Assembly: GCA_013399895.1 (NCBI GenBank)
Contig: VXBA01004176.1
Span: forward strand, 699,285-763,284
Origin: Serilophus lunatus
Lineage: Eukaryota > Chordata > Aves > Passeriformes > Eurylaimidae
Reading direction: 5' to 3'
DNA length: 64,000 nt
Shown here: positions 46,401-58,400 of the stretch, one piece after another
How positions within the stretch are numbered: the first letter of the stretch is position 1
How the letters are laid out: each line of letters opens with the position of its first letter
Program-made: the position numbers and the translations under genes
Notes under the pieces: generated by a model
The model's database searches: none
Told to the model about the DNA's origin: nothing
The model's input: the letters and a program-made list of their open reading frames with translations, nothing else

Positions 46401-49400
46401 GCTCCCTGGTTGCACCACGATGTGGTCCTCAGCTTCCTATCAGATCCACAATCCTTTCTAGGGTTTCCTTTGGGGTTTCCTTCAGCATGTCTCTTCCCAG
46501 TTTGCACTGCTGGAAGAGACAAGGAGCAGCGTTCCCAAGTTAAAAAACCCCCAGATAACGCAAAACCTGGGGGAACTCTGCAAGTGGGAGTGGAAAAAAA
46601 AAGAGGTCAAATCACCTCACACCATGGGTCTGCTACAGACCTTGATCCAAAACTGCCTTCACGAAGGCAGCTCAGCATTGCCAGCAGGTGATGGAGCAGA
46701 AGTGGCTTTGAGAAGCTCTGCAAAGAAACCAGGAACCGTGGCATAGGGCGGGTGGAAGGACAGCTTCTTCTGTTACCCTCTATAAAAGGGACACTAAAGG
46801 CACAGGAGGTCTTGGCCGCATGGCAGGGCAGATAAAACCTTGAGTTCAGATCTGGGTTGGTGGCCCAAGAACAGAACTATCTTCTTTATCTCTCTGTATT
46901 TGAGAATTCACCCTAAAGTGAGATGAATTTCAGGTCAGAGTGAGGTTGTGAGGCTGGTTTAGAAACTTGTCCCCTTTCCTTGCTTCCAGCCTGTGCCTGA
47001 AAAAAAGCATTTTCTAACAGAAACTTCAATGGATCTACCACTTTGTGAACACAGCAAATACATATATATGATACAACTTGTCTAATGTATGTTCAAGACA
47101 AAAGCTTGAGATGTCAGAGAATTTTATCTGAAAAAAACAGGCATTCATGCACAAGAGGACAACTTCAAACCAATCTACCCATCTATTCAACTCCAAGCTT
47201 TAGGTAGATAGAGAAATCAAGCAGAAGCTAAAGCAGGCAGACACATGTAAAATGATTCCTGCAGGCAGACACATGTAAAATGATTTCTGCAGGCAGAACA
47301 GGACATCCCTAAAAGTACTGTTAAACCGAGTTTTGGAGGGAAAATTGGCAATCACCTAACCTGTGTCTCCTGCCCTCACACACATGGCCCCAGGGTAAGG
47401 GATGCACTCAGCTGAGACAGGTAAGTATGCCCCAGTGGACCAGGATGGCACACATCTCCACTGCTGCCAGCTGCTTTTCTACTCAAGGTGACCTACTCAT
47501 CTTTCTGTTTTCTTTTAATTTAGGAATAATGTTAAAACAACTCAGGAAAAATGGGGTTAGGAAAGCATGCAGAACAGATAGTAGGAGGCCGATGTAAATG
47601 AGCCCTAGCTTGGGCTCACCTTACAGCAAATTCCCTTTCTCTCCAAAATAGCATTTGTCCTCAAGAATCTTCTCTCATAGAGACTGAAAGGCCAGAAGGC
47701 TCTCTCCATACATTTACATATTAAACCTCAACAGACGATGAAGGAGAAGCAATTACTACATACAGGAATAGCAGTTTTCTTAGCTTTGTTTATTAATTTT
47801 CTTTTTTCTTAATGAAGTCTATGCTCAAGAGAAAGCTGGTTGTTTGTATACAGCAAATGAACTCAACTTGATTTAACACAGTCAAAATGAATGAGAAAAT
47901 GCAACTGGAAGGAAATGTGTGGCACTTCACAAGTGAGGAACCTCGTAATTTCAGCTAGGCTGTGTCTACCACTCCGTTGGAGGAAAGGTTTGTCCACAGA
48001 TCCAAGCACTGTACAACAACATCTTGAGGTATCACTCAAGTTGAGGATGCTGCTCTCCTGCCATGGGCAAACACAAGTTCAGCTCTGTCCCAGGAGCCAA
48101 GTTGGCTGTTCCAGCTTTATCTTCATGATTGCTAATGGTGTATGTGCTCTCTTTCACCCAGAGCCATCTGCACAGAAGATGGATCCTGAAGAGGATATTT
48201 TAAACATTCATTTTCCCTTCAAGTGCCATTTGGATTTACTTTTTTTCTCTCCCACGTTGTTTCACACTAACTGTATTCAGCTACAGGGAGTATCAGAAAA
48301 TATTACCTTAGCTTGAGAATAGATTTGCTCTCAAGTGACACCTTCCAGTACTACTGATTTATACCCTTTTCCTGTATTGATCTTTTGGGAGATTTCGTCA
48401 GCTCTATCTGACATAAACACTGTATTATTCTGTATTGCATTATACCCTAGAAATCCACTCAAATCCCTTTGCTCCTCAAATTAAAGCAATATGCATTACA
48501 GTGTCCTGATTTCCTTCTATTCTTGCATTTGCATTTTTGTATCATGCTCTAGATTACTCATGTATATTTTGGCATAAGCATCTCCCTGTTCATTTAAGAA
48601 TATTGCCTTTAATCTTCATTATACCTTGAAGCATACAAAACCCTGGCCCCCAAGGAGACGTGGAGACATTTAGTTCCCACAGTGGCTGAGTTTCTGTGGA
48701 AGTTATTTAAAGCAAATGTCGTGTTGTTCAGAAGCCCAAGCCTTGTTCCAGGGCAATCCCATGGACACCCACAGCGTGCCTCTGGTCTCACTGCTCCACA
48801 CAGTGTGTGAGGTTTGTCTGCTGCACTGCAGATCATCGTTTTTGGGAAGGCAAAAACAGTGGTGCAGACTGCAGCCCTGCAGCCAAAAGGTTTTAGTTGC
48901 ATGGCTGTGCTGGGATGCCTGAACTCCTCAGTAGTATGACCACGGAGTTCACTTGCCTGCAAGGAGCTTTTTGATGACAGAAATGGAGCAGCAGCTGTAG
49001 GTTGTACTTTTGCTGCAAGAGATCAGGTGGATTCAGTGCATCATTCTTGTTCGCTTAAGCATCTTCTGACCATCAGAAAGATCCATTATGGTATTTCTTA
49101 CAAAATACAATTCCACAAGAGAACACCTAATAATTAATAACACCTGATAATACCTAATATCACATAGTTTGGATGGGCTAGGATTTTTAGGGTTTGCATT
49201 ACTTCCCAGATTTGTTCTGTGCTAGGGCTCCATGTAAGTCCAATGTTTGCCCCAGACAGATACTAACGTTTGTACTGGAAGTGTATTCAGTCAGACACAG
49301 CCCTGAGTTCAGTACATGACATACACGAAAGGTCAGGATATTCCTTGGAAGAGGAGCTTTGGACTTTTCTGAGGTAGTATACAGGCATGTTCATTCAGAT

Positions 49401-52400
49401 TTGCTTTGTTTGATAACCAGTCTAGGTAACCTGGCACACCCTTTATTTTAGACTTTCTTGAACTATTAAATCCCCTGGAATGTAATCTGAAGTAAAGCTG
49501 GTAGGAAAAGATATCTGTAATTTAGGGACAAGTAATCCTTTCCATAGGTGGGAGGGAAGACCCAGGTAAGGCTGTGACTATCATATTCGAAGTGACCCTA
49601 TTATTGTCCCTTATTTTCAAACATCCACTAAGACATCTAAGACCTGGCTTAAAGATCTCAGCACCACAGACTCTGCAGGCAATCTGAGCCAATGTGCACA
49701 GAAACACTAAAAATGCCTGTCCAGTTGGTCTGAGGGCAGCTCTCAAGAAGCATCTTGAAAGCTGCAGTCCCTTACAAAGGGCAGCAAGAAATCCACAATG
49801 CCAAGGAAGATCCAGTGGCATGTCCAAGCCGTGATCCATTGCAGTGAGCACACACAGCATGGCCTGTGGGTCCATTGCTAGCAAAAATTAGGAATATTGA
49901 CCATGGTGCTTGGAAAGGAGGAGCCTTTGTATGTGGCAAAGCAGAAATCGAAGATAGTTTGACCAAAAAACCCACTGTCACATGGAGTCAAAAGGAAAAT
50001 GTGTCTGCAGCTTCCACGTCAGCATGGGCAACTTCTTTCTCCACCCATATTTAGGCAATGCCCTCATGCAGAGCCACTAATCAGTCCAGCATTGCTTCAT
50101 TTCCTTAGGGGACAGTCCAACATCACATCTGTGAGGATGGCTTGTCCCTAAATCTCCCACAAAATGCCCTTCTCTGTCCTATTCACATACAAGGGCAAAA
50201 GACGCTACTAGTGCCGAAAATTAACAAAATTGTATATCCAAAGCAAGCAGAAGAGACCCATCTCTGCCAATGTCCATGGGATGAGGAATTAAAAAGGACA
50301 GACAAAAAGAAGAAGGCAACAAAAACAGTTACTTTGTGCCTACAAGAGCAAGCAAAATACCACTGCATATTCATTAAGATTTGTTCAAAAGTTCAGAAAA
50401 TTCCCTCAAGCAATATAATGGATGATAATTCAATTTATTTATGTTTTTAAGGCATGAAGACTAGGTTTAATTTCCCTCAACTATGCCTCTATTATTATTA
50501 ATCTACTTATCTTCTAAAAAGATCATCTAAACTACACTTCTATAGGGAATGTGATCTTTGGCCATGTAGGGCTTTGCAATTATCCAGTTCTGAATGAACT
50601 TGTTGTTAAAACATTTTTTAAGTCTAATGAAAACATTAGATCAATTCCTTGCAGTGATAGTTGTCATTAAATCAATAGTGTGTGTAAGTCCATTATACTG
50701 ATATTTGACATGAACTGCTGAAGGTCTAACAATGAAACCATACTGAAGTGTGTCCTCTGCTAAGCATATTTTATACAAGATAAAAATCTGTTAAGTCTAC
50801 AGTAACTGAAACTTTTCTTCTTTAACTAAAATAAACAGATACATGAAATGTTGCTGTAACTCACACCAGGACCACCATGATCACATAGGTCCTTTTATCA
50901 CACCTTTATCAAAGCTGTTCCCTCAAATCAGTTAGAAAAGCTGGTTTTGATTGTTTATCTGTGTGGCTAACAAAGCACAAGCAGAGATTTCATAATGAAG
51001 CTCTGCTGAGCAGGGAGGACCTGATTCTACCCTTTCCAAAAGCAGCAGCACTGTCATCAACTGCAGTGAAAGTCAGGCTGCTCCTCAAGTCTCTTTCCCA
51101 GTCTTCCAGCTAATGGTCTTCCCAAGGAGGTGTAACATCTCTGCATCGAAGTGGAGCAGCTTGCAGAGGCAAGAAACACAACCAGACGCGTTTCCCTATG
51201 GAGAGGAGCAGTTTCGTTGTATATGCCATTGTATTGCAAATGGCAAAGATAACTAAAAGACCCCTGTCTCTGTGCTGTTTAAACATTTGGCCAGTGGCTT
51301 ACAAACCCAGTTTCCACTCCTACTATGAGTGCTTCAGAAACAAAATCAATGCAGTCCTGTGAGACTGGGATGTCTGATTAATATATTATGGGACCCTTAC
51401 CATGAGAGAAATATGAAACTTGAGAAAATGGACAGCTGATGGAAAGACTGAAGACTGCTCAGCATGTCATTTCTTGAGATTTATAAACCTAACAGTTTTT
51501 CAGTTGTAGTAGGTAACATTTTCTCACAGGCAAAGGAGCTGTGAGTACACAAGAGTAAAGGGAAATAGCAATAATGGTCAATAACGGTCAGCACTGACAA
51601 TTTTACGGCTGAAAAGGCCACTTCAAACTTAAAATTCAAACGAATTAACTTCAAATATGGTAAAGAGTTACTATGAAGTGGGCAGAGTACCAATTAATTT
51701 TTGGAAATTTGATCCTTAGAAAAGGCATTTTTTCACAAACAGATTGAATAATTGATAAGGGAGGGGGAAAAGCACCTGATGCATTCTCTGAGGCTTTGGT
51801 TTCTGTAATTTTTGCAGCAGAAAATCCCAACCAGTGTCGAAGTGGAGCGAGCCCCAAGCAGAGACGGGTCCTGCCCTGCCCTATGCGATGGCTCCCACTA
51901 ATGGCAGCAAGGGAAAGCTCGGTCACTCCCAACAGAGCTAAAACAGAAAAAAACGTCTGCAAAACGTTCTTCAATCCATTTTTGGTGTCTGGTTTTAAAT
52001 GTCTAAAAATATAGCCACTAACTAGATAGTCATGAATTTTTTCCACAATCAGAATAAGAGTGTAAGAGAAAGTGAGATGAATATTAATTTCCTTGGATGA
52101 ATTTTATCTCACCATCAAAATCTGCAGTGTGGACTTCTGGAGATATGTCCTCATTGTAACCAGGGGAGCAAGATCCAGGGTGTGACTCCCGTTGACAGTC
52201 TGACTTACTTCAGGCATGGGATGAATCATGAACTCAATTTCCCTACCAACTTCTGCCTTGACTATACATGGAGCTGAGACAACTGGTCCAGACACATGAT
52301 GGAGATTTCTGCGTGACTGCAAGGAGATGCCACATAGAAAACACAGTCCTTGTGCTCAGCTGGTGAGTAAGACAGTGGCTGAAATGAGAACATTATGCAG

Positions 52401-53669
52401 AACACCCTTCTAGAGAGCCTGAATTGTGAAATCAGTGCCATGGGATGGAGGTTCTTGGTTATGGTTGAAGAAAGCTTCAAGTCACTTCCCATGGGGCCCT
52501 GGGATTTTGATCAAGTCTCTCCAGTTCTGTTACAAGGCAGGAAGGTTCAAAAAACTCAGGTGAGGACTGGTAACCATGGAAGGAGATGGACAAACATGTT
52601 TGTTTTACATTTGGGTTTTGAGCACAACAGAGATTATCAAAACAGCTGAGTAATTTTTCTGTTGGTAACGTTACAGAGATATCTTCTCACAATCAGACAC
52701 AGAGACTGGGTGCAGACTGTCCTTGAGTCTTACTCCTAAATCTCAAATACATTTTTATAAGGTCTCTGACTCAAGAAATAAACATGAGAGGATTACAGCT
52801 AATCAGATAAGTATGTCTTTATTTAACTGTAACACCAAAAATTAAGCTTGCAGTATGTTCTTAAGAGATAGAGTCTTCAATCTAATTCAGAGATTTTTTG
52901 TAAGATTTTTTTCCTTTTAATTAAATTGTGTTGATTTTATTTGACATTTGATTTCAAGTGAGCTGCCAGTGTTTCTCCTTCACCGTCTGCCTCAAATCTG
53001 TGTGTAACATGTCACAGGCCAAAGAACACACCATTTGTCACAAAGGTTGCTGTATTTTAGGTTCTCTGTGGGCCATGCAGATCAGCCTAGGTACAAATCA
53101 GCCACCTGAACATTTTCCTTTGAAGAGCTGGATTTCTGTCCAGTGCAGCAGAGCACTGTGCAGGTAGCACAGTATATACTTGACATATCTATGTGCAGGT
53201 AAAATAAATCTGCTGACACTGAGTAGGCTTTCCTCACACCAAGGAACAAGTTATGCTGGGATAGTAATAACAGAAAATACTCTGAAAATACTCAGCAAGA
53301 TATTCTTGAATAGTTTGTCCCCTTGCACTGATCCATAGTGGGGCCAGAGCAGCATAAAAGAGTACAATCAACAGTGGGAGGCTGAAGTGAAGTAATATTG
53401 CTTTTTTTTCAGCAGATTCTCCAAATCTAATATATTTTATGTTTCAGCTACATGGATGAAGTCTCAGCCTTAGGACAGTCCTCTAGTCTGACCCTGTCAT
53501 GTGCCCACTATGGTGGCACAGTGGTGCAGGTAGGAAGGGCAGAGCTTTCATTCCTGATGGTGGTGCTCCTTGCAGGACCACAGTGAACCTTTGGAGACCT
53601 CCTCCTGTTCAAAACCACACTCATAACTGCAGATCCCAAGAAGGAACCTACAGAGATGCTCCATCAGTA
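43453..53669. other. Non-coding DNA, no gene recognised
   Basis: About 10 kb with no supported exon. Small tandem repeat at 47233-47298. Some open frames of up to about 140 codons (for example 47891-48316 plus) lack domains and splice-site context. The stretch 43540-43690 weakly resembles ancient SINE sequence, not enough to annotate. Confidence 0.55.
47233..47298. repeat. 28-bp tandem repeat, about 2.4 copies
   Basis: The unit starting 'gcaggcagacacatgtaaaa' occurs at 47233-47260 and 47261-47288 with one mismatch (gattcct against gatttct), followed by a partial third copy 'gcaggcagaa'. Almost identical copies, so probably young. Confidence 0.93.
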
Positions 53670-55412
53670 GCAAAATGAAGATTAGGAAAAGTGTGTGGCT
53701 GCTGCCAAATCAGGTGAGGGTCCTGGTAGTGGCAAACACAGAGGTGGAAATACTGAACGCCTTCTTTGCTCCAGTCTTTACTGCTGAGGATTGTCATCAG
53801 AAGTCCCAGACCTTGGAGGTAGGAGAAGAAGTTTGGAGAAAGGAACACTTCCCATTGGTTGGGTTAGAGATCAGCTGGACAGACTTAACACACATAAATC
53901 TATGGGCCTTCATGGGATGTACCCACAGATGCTGAGAGAGCTGGTAGATGTTTTTGCTGAGACACTCTTCATCATTTTTGAAAAATCATGGAGAATGGGA
54001 AAGGTGCCCAATGACGGAGGAAGGCCAGTGTTATTCTTATCTTCAAAAAGAGCAAGAAGGAGAACCCAGGAAACTACTGACCAGTCCGTCACACCTCCAC
54101 CCCTGGACAGGTGATGGAACAGGTCCTTCTGTAGGCCATCACCAAGCATGTAGAGTACAAGAATCTCATCGTGAGTAGTCAGCACAGATTTATCAAGGGG
54201 AAAGAAGTTATGCTTGACTAATCTGACGGCCTTCCGTGATGACATGGCAGGGTGCATCAATGAGGAGAAAGAAGCAGATATTGTCTACCTCAACTTCATC
54301 AAGGCTTTTGACACTGTCTCCCATAACACCCACATAGGTAATCTCAGGAAATGCAGGTTAGATGAATGGACAATGAGATGGATCAAGAACCAGTTCAATG
54401 GCAGAGCTCAGAGGATCATGATCAGTGAGGTAGAATCCAGTTGGAGGCTTGTAGTCAGTGGTGTTCCCCAGGGATCAATACTGGGTCCAGTCTTTTTCAA
54501 CTTGTTTATAAGTGGCCTGGACAAAGGGACGTAATGTACCCTTAGCAAGTTTGCTGATATGTAACTGGGAGGAGTAGCTGACACATCTAAAGGCTGTGGT
54601 GCCATTCAGTGGGACCTTGCTGGGGTGGAAAGTTTGGCAGAGAGAAACATGAGGTACAGCAAAGCCAAGTGCAGGGTACTGCACCTGCAGAGGAATAACT
54701 CCAAGTACCAGTAAAGGTTGGGAGATTACCTACTATAGCTCTGCTGAGAAGGAGCTGGGAGTCATGGTGGATGACAAGGTGACTATGAGGTGGAAGTGCG
54801 CCCTTGTTGCCAGGAGAGCCAGTGGTGTCCTGGGGTGCATGGGGAGGAGAGTGGCCAACATGCTGAGGAAGGTGATCTCTACTCAACCCTGATGAGGACA
54901 CATCCGGAGTACTGCGTGCAGTTCTGGGCTCCTCAGTACAAGAAAGACAAGGAGCTACTGGAGACGGTCCAGCAGAGGCCAGAAAGATGGTGAAAGGTCT
55001 GGAGCATCTCTTTTATAAGGGGAGACTGCAGGAGCTCAGCCTGTTTAGTCTGCAAAAGACTGAGAAGGGTCTCATTAGATTAGATATAAATATCTCAAAG
55101 GCAGGTGCCAAAAGGATGGTGCTAGACTCTTGTCAGTGATGCCCAGTGACAGGAGGAGGAGCAATGGACATAAACTAAAACAGAAGAAGTTCAAACTTAG
55201 CATGAGGAAGAACTTCTTGACATTGAGGGTGGTAGAGCACTGGAACAGGTGCCCAGGGAGGTCATGGAGTATCCCTCTCTGGAGACATTCAAAACACACC
55301 TGAACACGCTCCTGTGTCACCTGCTTTAGGTGACACTGCCTTGGCAGAGGGGTTGGACTAGAGGATTTACAGAGGTCCCCTCCAACCCTAACAGTTCTGA
55401 GATTCTGTGATA
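53670..55412 (+). pseudogene. Degenerate CR1 LINE carrying part of the reverse transcriptase ORF2
   Basis: The longest mobile element here, about 1.7 kb on the plus strand. Translated pieces in successive frames follow the CR1 ORF2 order: ILNAFFAPVFTAE (about 53745), LRELVDVF and EKSWRMGKVPND (about 53930-54015), DIVYLNFIKAFDTVSH (about 54278-54325), GVPQGSILGPVFFN (about 54459-54500), then HPEYCVQFWAPQYKKD (about 54900-54950), and finally a CR1 3' tail ending 'gattctgtga'. The frame changes several times and in-frame stops are present. At 54550-54564 the polymerase motif reads F-A-D-M-stop, where the active enzyme has F-A-D-D, so a catalytic aspartate is lost. The 5' part (endonuclease domain) is missing. 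It is an inactive, 5'-truncated copy. Confidence 0.93.
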
Positions 55413-58400
55413 CATTAAAACAGAGTGTAAGTTCATCAGAATGAGATCTGATGTACCAAACTGTAAAAGAGCTAAAAAGAGGATGCTGTGCTACAGAGAA
55501 GTAATCACACAAATAAATTAAGGTTTCAAATCAGAATATTAGAAGTCCATAAAAGCCTGCCTTAACATCTGCTGGGAAAGAGCCCTTTATCCACTCAATT
55601 TGCATCTCATTTTTTGCTGAAACTGGAAACTGCCCAGTACACGAGGCAGGAAATTTGAAGAGGAGGAAGGAGACATGGTGAAGGCAGCTGAATGGTGTCC
55701 TGGGGCACTGGCTGCTATCTCTGTCCCTGCTGAAGACTTTCTCTGAGATACTGCCAAGTCATCCAAATCATATATTGAAAGCTTTGTCTTGGTAATTGTG
55801 TGGGGTTTTGTTTTTGGAATGCATAAATTAATACCCCAAGTTCTGATTCACAAAACCGCTGAGCACTCGTTGCTGTGAAAGAAAACAAGGGCACTGTCCT
55901 TCCAGCACATAAAATGCTGGAGAACGTGAAGTGTTCAGAAAAATCAGGTCATTAGGCATGCAAATTGGGTCATCAGAATTAGTGGATCTTTTTGACATTA
56001 ATCTCTCTAGACTTCTTCCTGGGAAAACAGGGAGATCCCATACCCTACAGGAGAGTTGTGAACTAAATTAATTTAATGTTTGTTTCTCCACTAGCTCCCA
56101 CTCCATTTGATGCTGATGCTATTTGCATGTTAGGTGGGCTGTTTCCACCACTTTCTCAGTCACTGCTATCACCGAGGACACGGTTGATGTGTGGATCAGT
56201 TCCACACTGGTACGAAGCATCCCAAGCCCTGAGCAGATATGGAATGGGAGCCCTGCCCTGGCCCCTACATGCACATCAGGAGCCTCTGGTGGTGATGGGT
56301 CTATCTGGGCTGCTAAGGACTAAGATTTTCAGTTCCCAAATTCTCAGATTTGGATATTTGAGCATTGCTTCACATGTCCAGAGTATCGTGAAGGCCAGGA
56401 TGATCTGCCCACTGTCCTAGGTTTAGGACTGTGTTCTATTACATAGAGCTCTCCAACAGCAAAAGCAACTTCTGAACGTGCTTTTTCCTCAAGGTGCTTC
56501 TGCTCCCCTTCTGTTTAGAAAAGTCCAAGTCTATTATCCCTAAAGTAAAACTCTAAATCTCTTACCGCAGATGTTTAAAGTAAGCATTTCTCAGAACAAA
56601 GGGTTTATTCAGCCTGAAAAGGCTTACTACCTATGGAGAAGTGCTAATGTCTTAGCTCCCCACTTCTCCAGTCCCTGGCATCTGGGGGCCGTCTCAGTCA
56701 CTGCTCAGCCTCCCTCCCCAAATCTTGTTGCCAGCAGAGGTAGCAGGGTGGGATCCCTCAAAACTGCTGTGCCTCCATCACCCACGGCTTTGTCAAGGGA
56801 TTCAGGGAAAGAGGTATGGCTGCGTCTGAAGCCACAGCGATCATCAGGGAGGACTTACTTCAATATGTTGCTGAAACTATCTGATGTCAGGTTATCTGTC
56901 TCAGGGGGACACGTGTTTCATGTAGTTTGTTATGCCATCTGTTAAGAAAGGCAGCCACTCGTCTCTCCGCTCCATGACCACAGATGGGGAGTTTTTCTCC
57001 CTGTGTGTATTACTGTCAATATATGCCAAAGCCTTCTTAGCTGGAGCCAGGTGGAATCACCACCACGACGAGCACGCCTGGGAAGAAGGGTGCTGAACAG
57101 GTCTTCCCAAGTACCTTGGCTCACAGTGTGCAGACGAGCTGAACAAACAAAGCCAGCCTACAGCAGCAAGAGCAGGTCCTCAAAATCACTCTGGATTGCA
57201 GGATACTCAGTGACAACTCCAGCAGTGGAACTCAAGGGGGAGGTTGCACATCTCCATGAAACATAGAGTGCAGTCCCATTGCAGACTTGACCCTCCTGTT
57301 GGCTGGCTGTGGATGGTGCTTGCCCCAGATCATTGTCTGGCAAAAGCTCCGTGAATCTCAGATGCAGAAAAAAATCCAAAGCCACAACCTCTACCTCTGT
57401 GGAGATGCCACAGCTCTCAGTGGAGGCCTACTATGCTTAACTAAGCACAGCACCTCCAGTTCTCTAGACTGTGAAGGAAAGTGTGCTCTGCTGACTGTCT
57501 GACCAAGTCCTACAGGGGAAAAAGCAAACACAGAGTGAGCAAAACATCCCCCACTGAATATAAGCAGCTATTGACTTAAGCATCAATAATGCTTCTTTTT
57601 TTTTTTCAGGGGTCATTATCACACCTTTTAATATTGACCTGACACTTTTCCGGTGTGACAGGGCTCATTTCTGAGCCTGCAGGCTGGAAGTTTCAAACAG
57701 AGGCTTTAGAGGCAGGGGAGTGTAACTGGAAGTTTTACTGAAAATCAGAAGATTTACAGAAGGCGAGATGTTGGTTGGGAAGGCGAATTTTGCAGAAAGG
57801 GGATTTAATAAGGAAGGAAAGTTTTACAGAATAAGGACTGAAAAGCCAGTCCATTCAGATCACTCTCCACTTACTGATCTCTTTGGAGCAGGTATTGCAG
57901 CCAAGCAAACTAGCAACTGGCATCGTGTCCCAGAGTTCCTTAGGGATAAGGAAGCCTTTCTGAGGTGGATGTGCCAGAAAATTCTTCTGAAAACTGTGTT
58001 AAAAAAATTTAACCTTTTACACCAGTGTTAGAAGTATCTTCCCCCTTCATCCCCTTCATCTCCAGCTGCTCCCAGCAGCCAGTGGTGCTCAGCCCTTCCT
58101 CAAACCTGCTTTCAAAGCTCAGGCTTCGACACTGCCTTGGGAGGCAGCATTTTGGGGTACCAGCAGTTGTTTGCACCTATCGCTTCCTACAAAAGCTGCA
58201 TTTGCCTCAGCGAACACGGATCTCAACCAAGCCTCTCACCTTGGCAAAGCCTTTTGCTCCCTGTGCCTACTCTGGCTGGGCTCTGTGCTGCAGAGGCAGG
58301 TGAGGTGTCCCCTACTTCAGATGTGCCACACTGGGGACCAGGTGGGAGCCCCAGAAACCATGAGGGGTTGGGAGAGAGCCCAAGGTGCCACAAAGTGGTC

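Noticed and set aside
46960..47020. Minus-strand acceptor followed by a frame containing RKGDK, recalling the preceding CNPY1 exon
   Set aside because: Only five residues agree, the following residues do not match the family, and no GT donor ends the putative exon in the right phase.
57596..57625. T-run plus CAGG looking like a plus-strand splice acceptor
   Set aside because: No coding-like sequence or donor follows.
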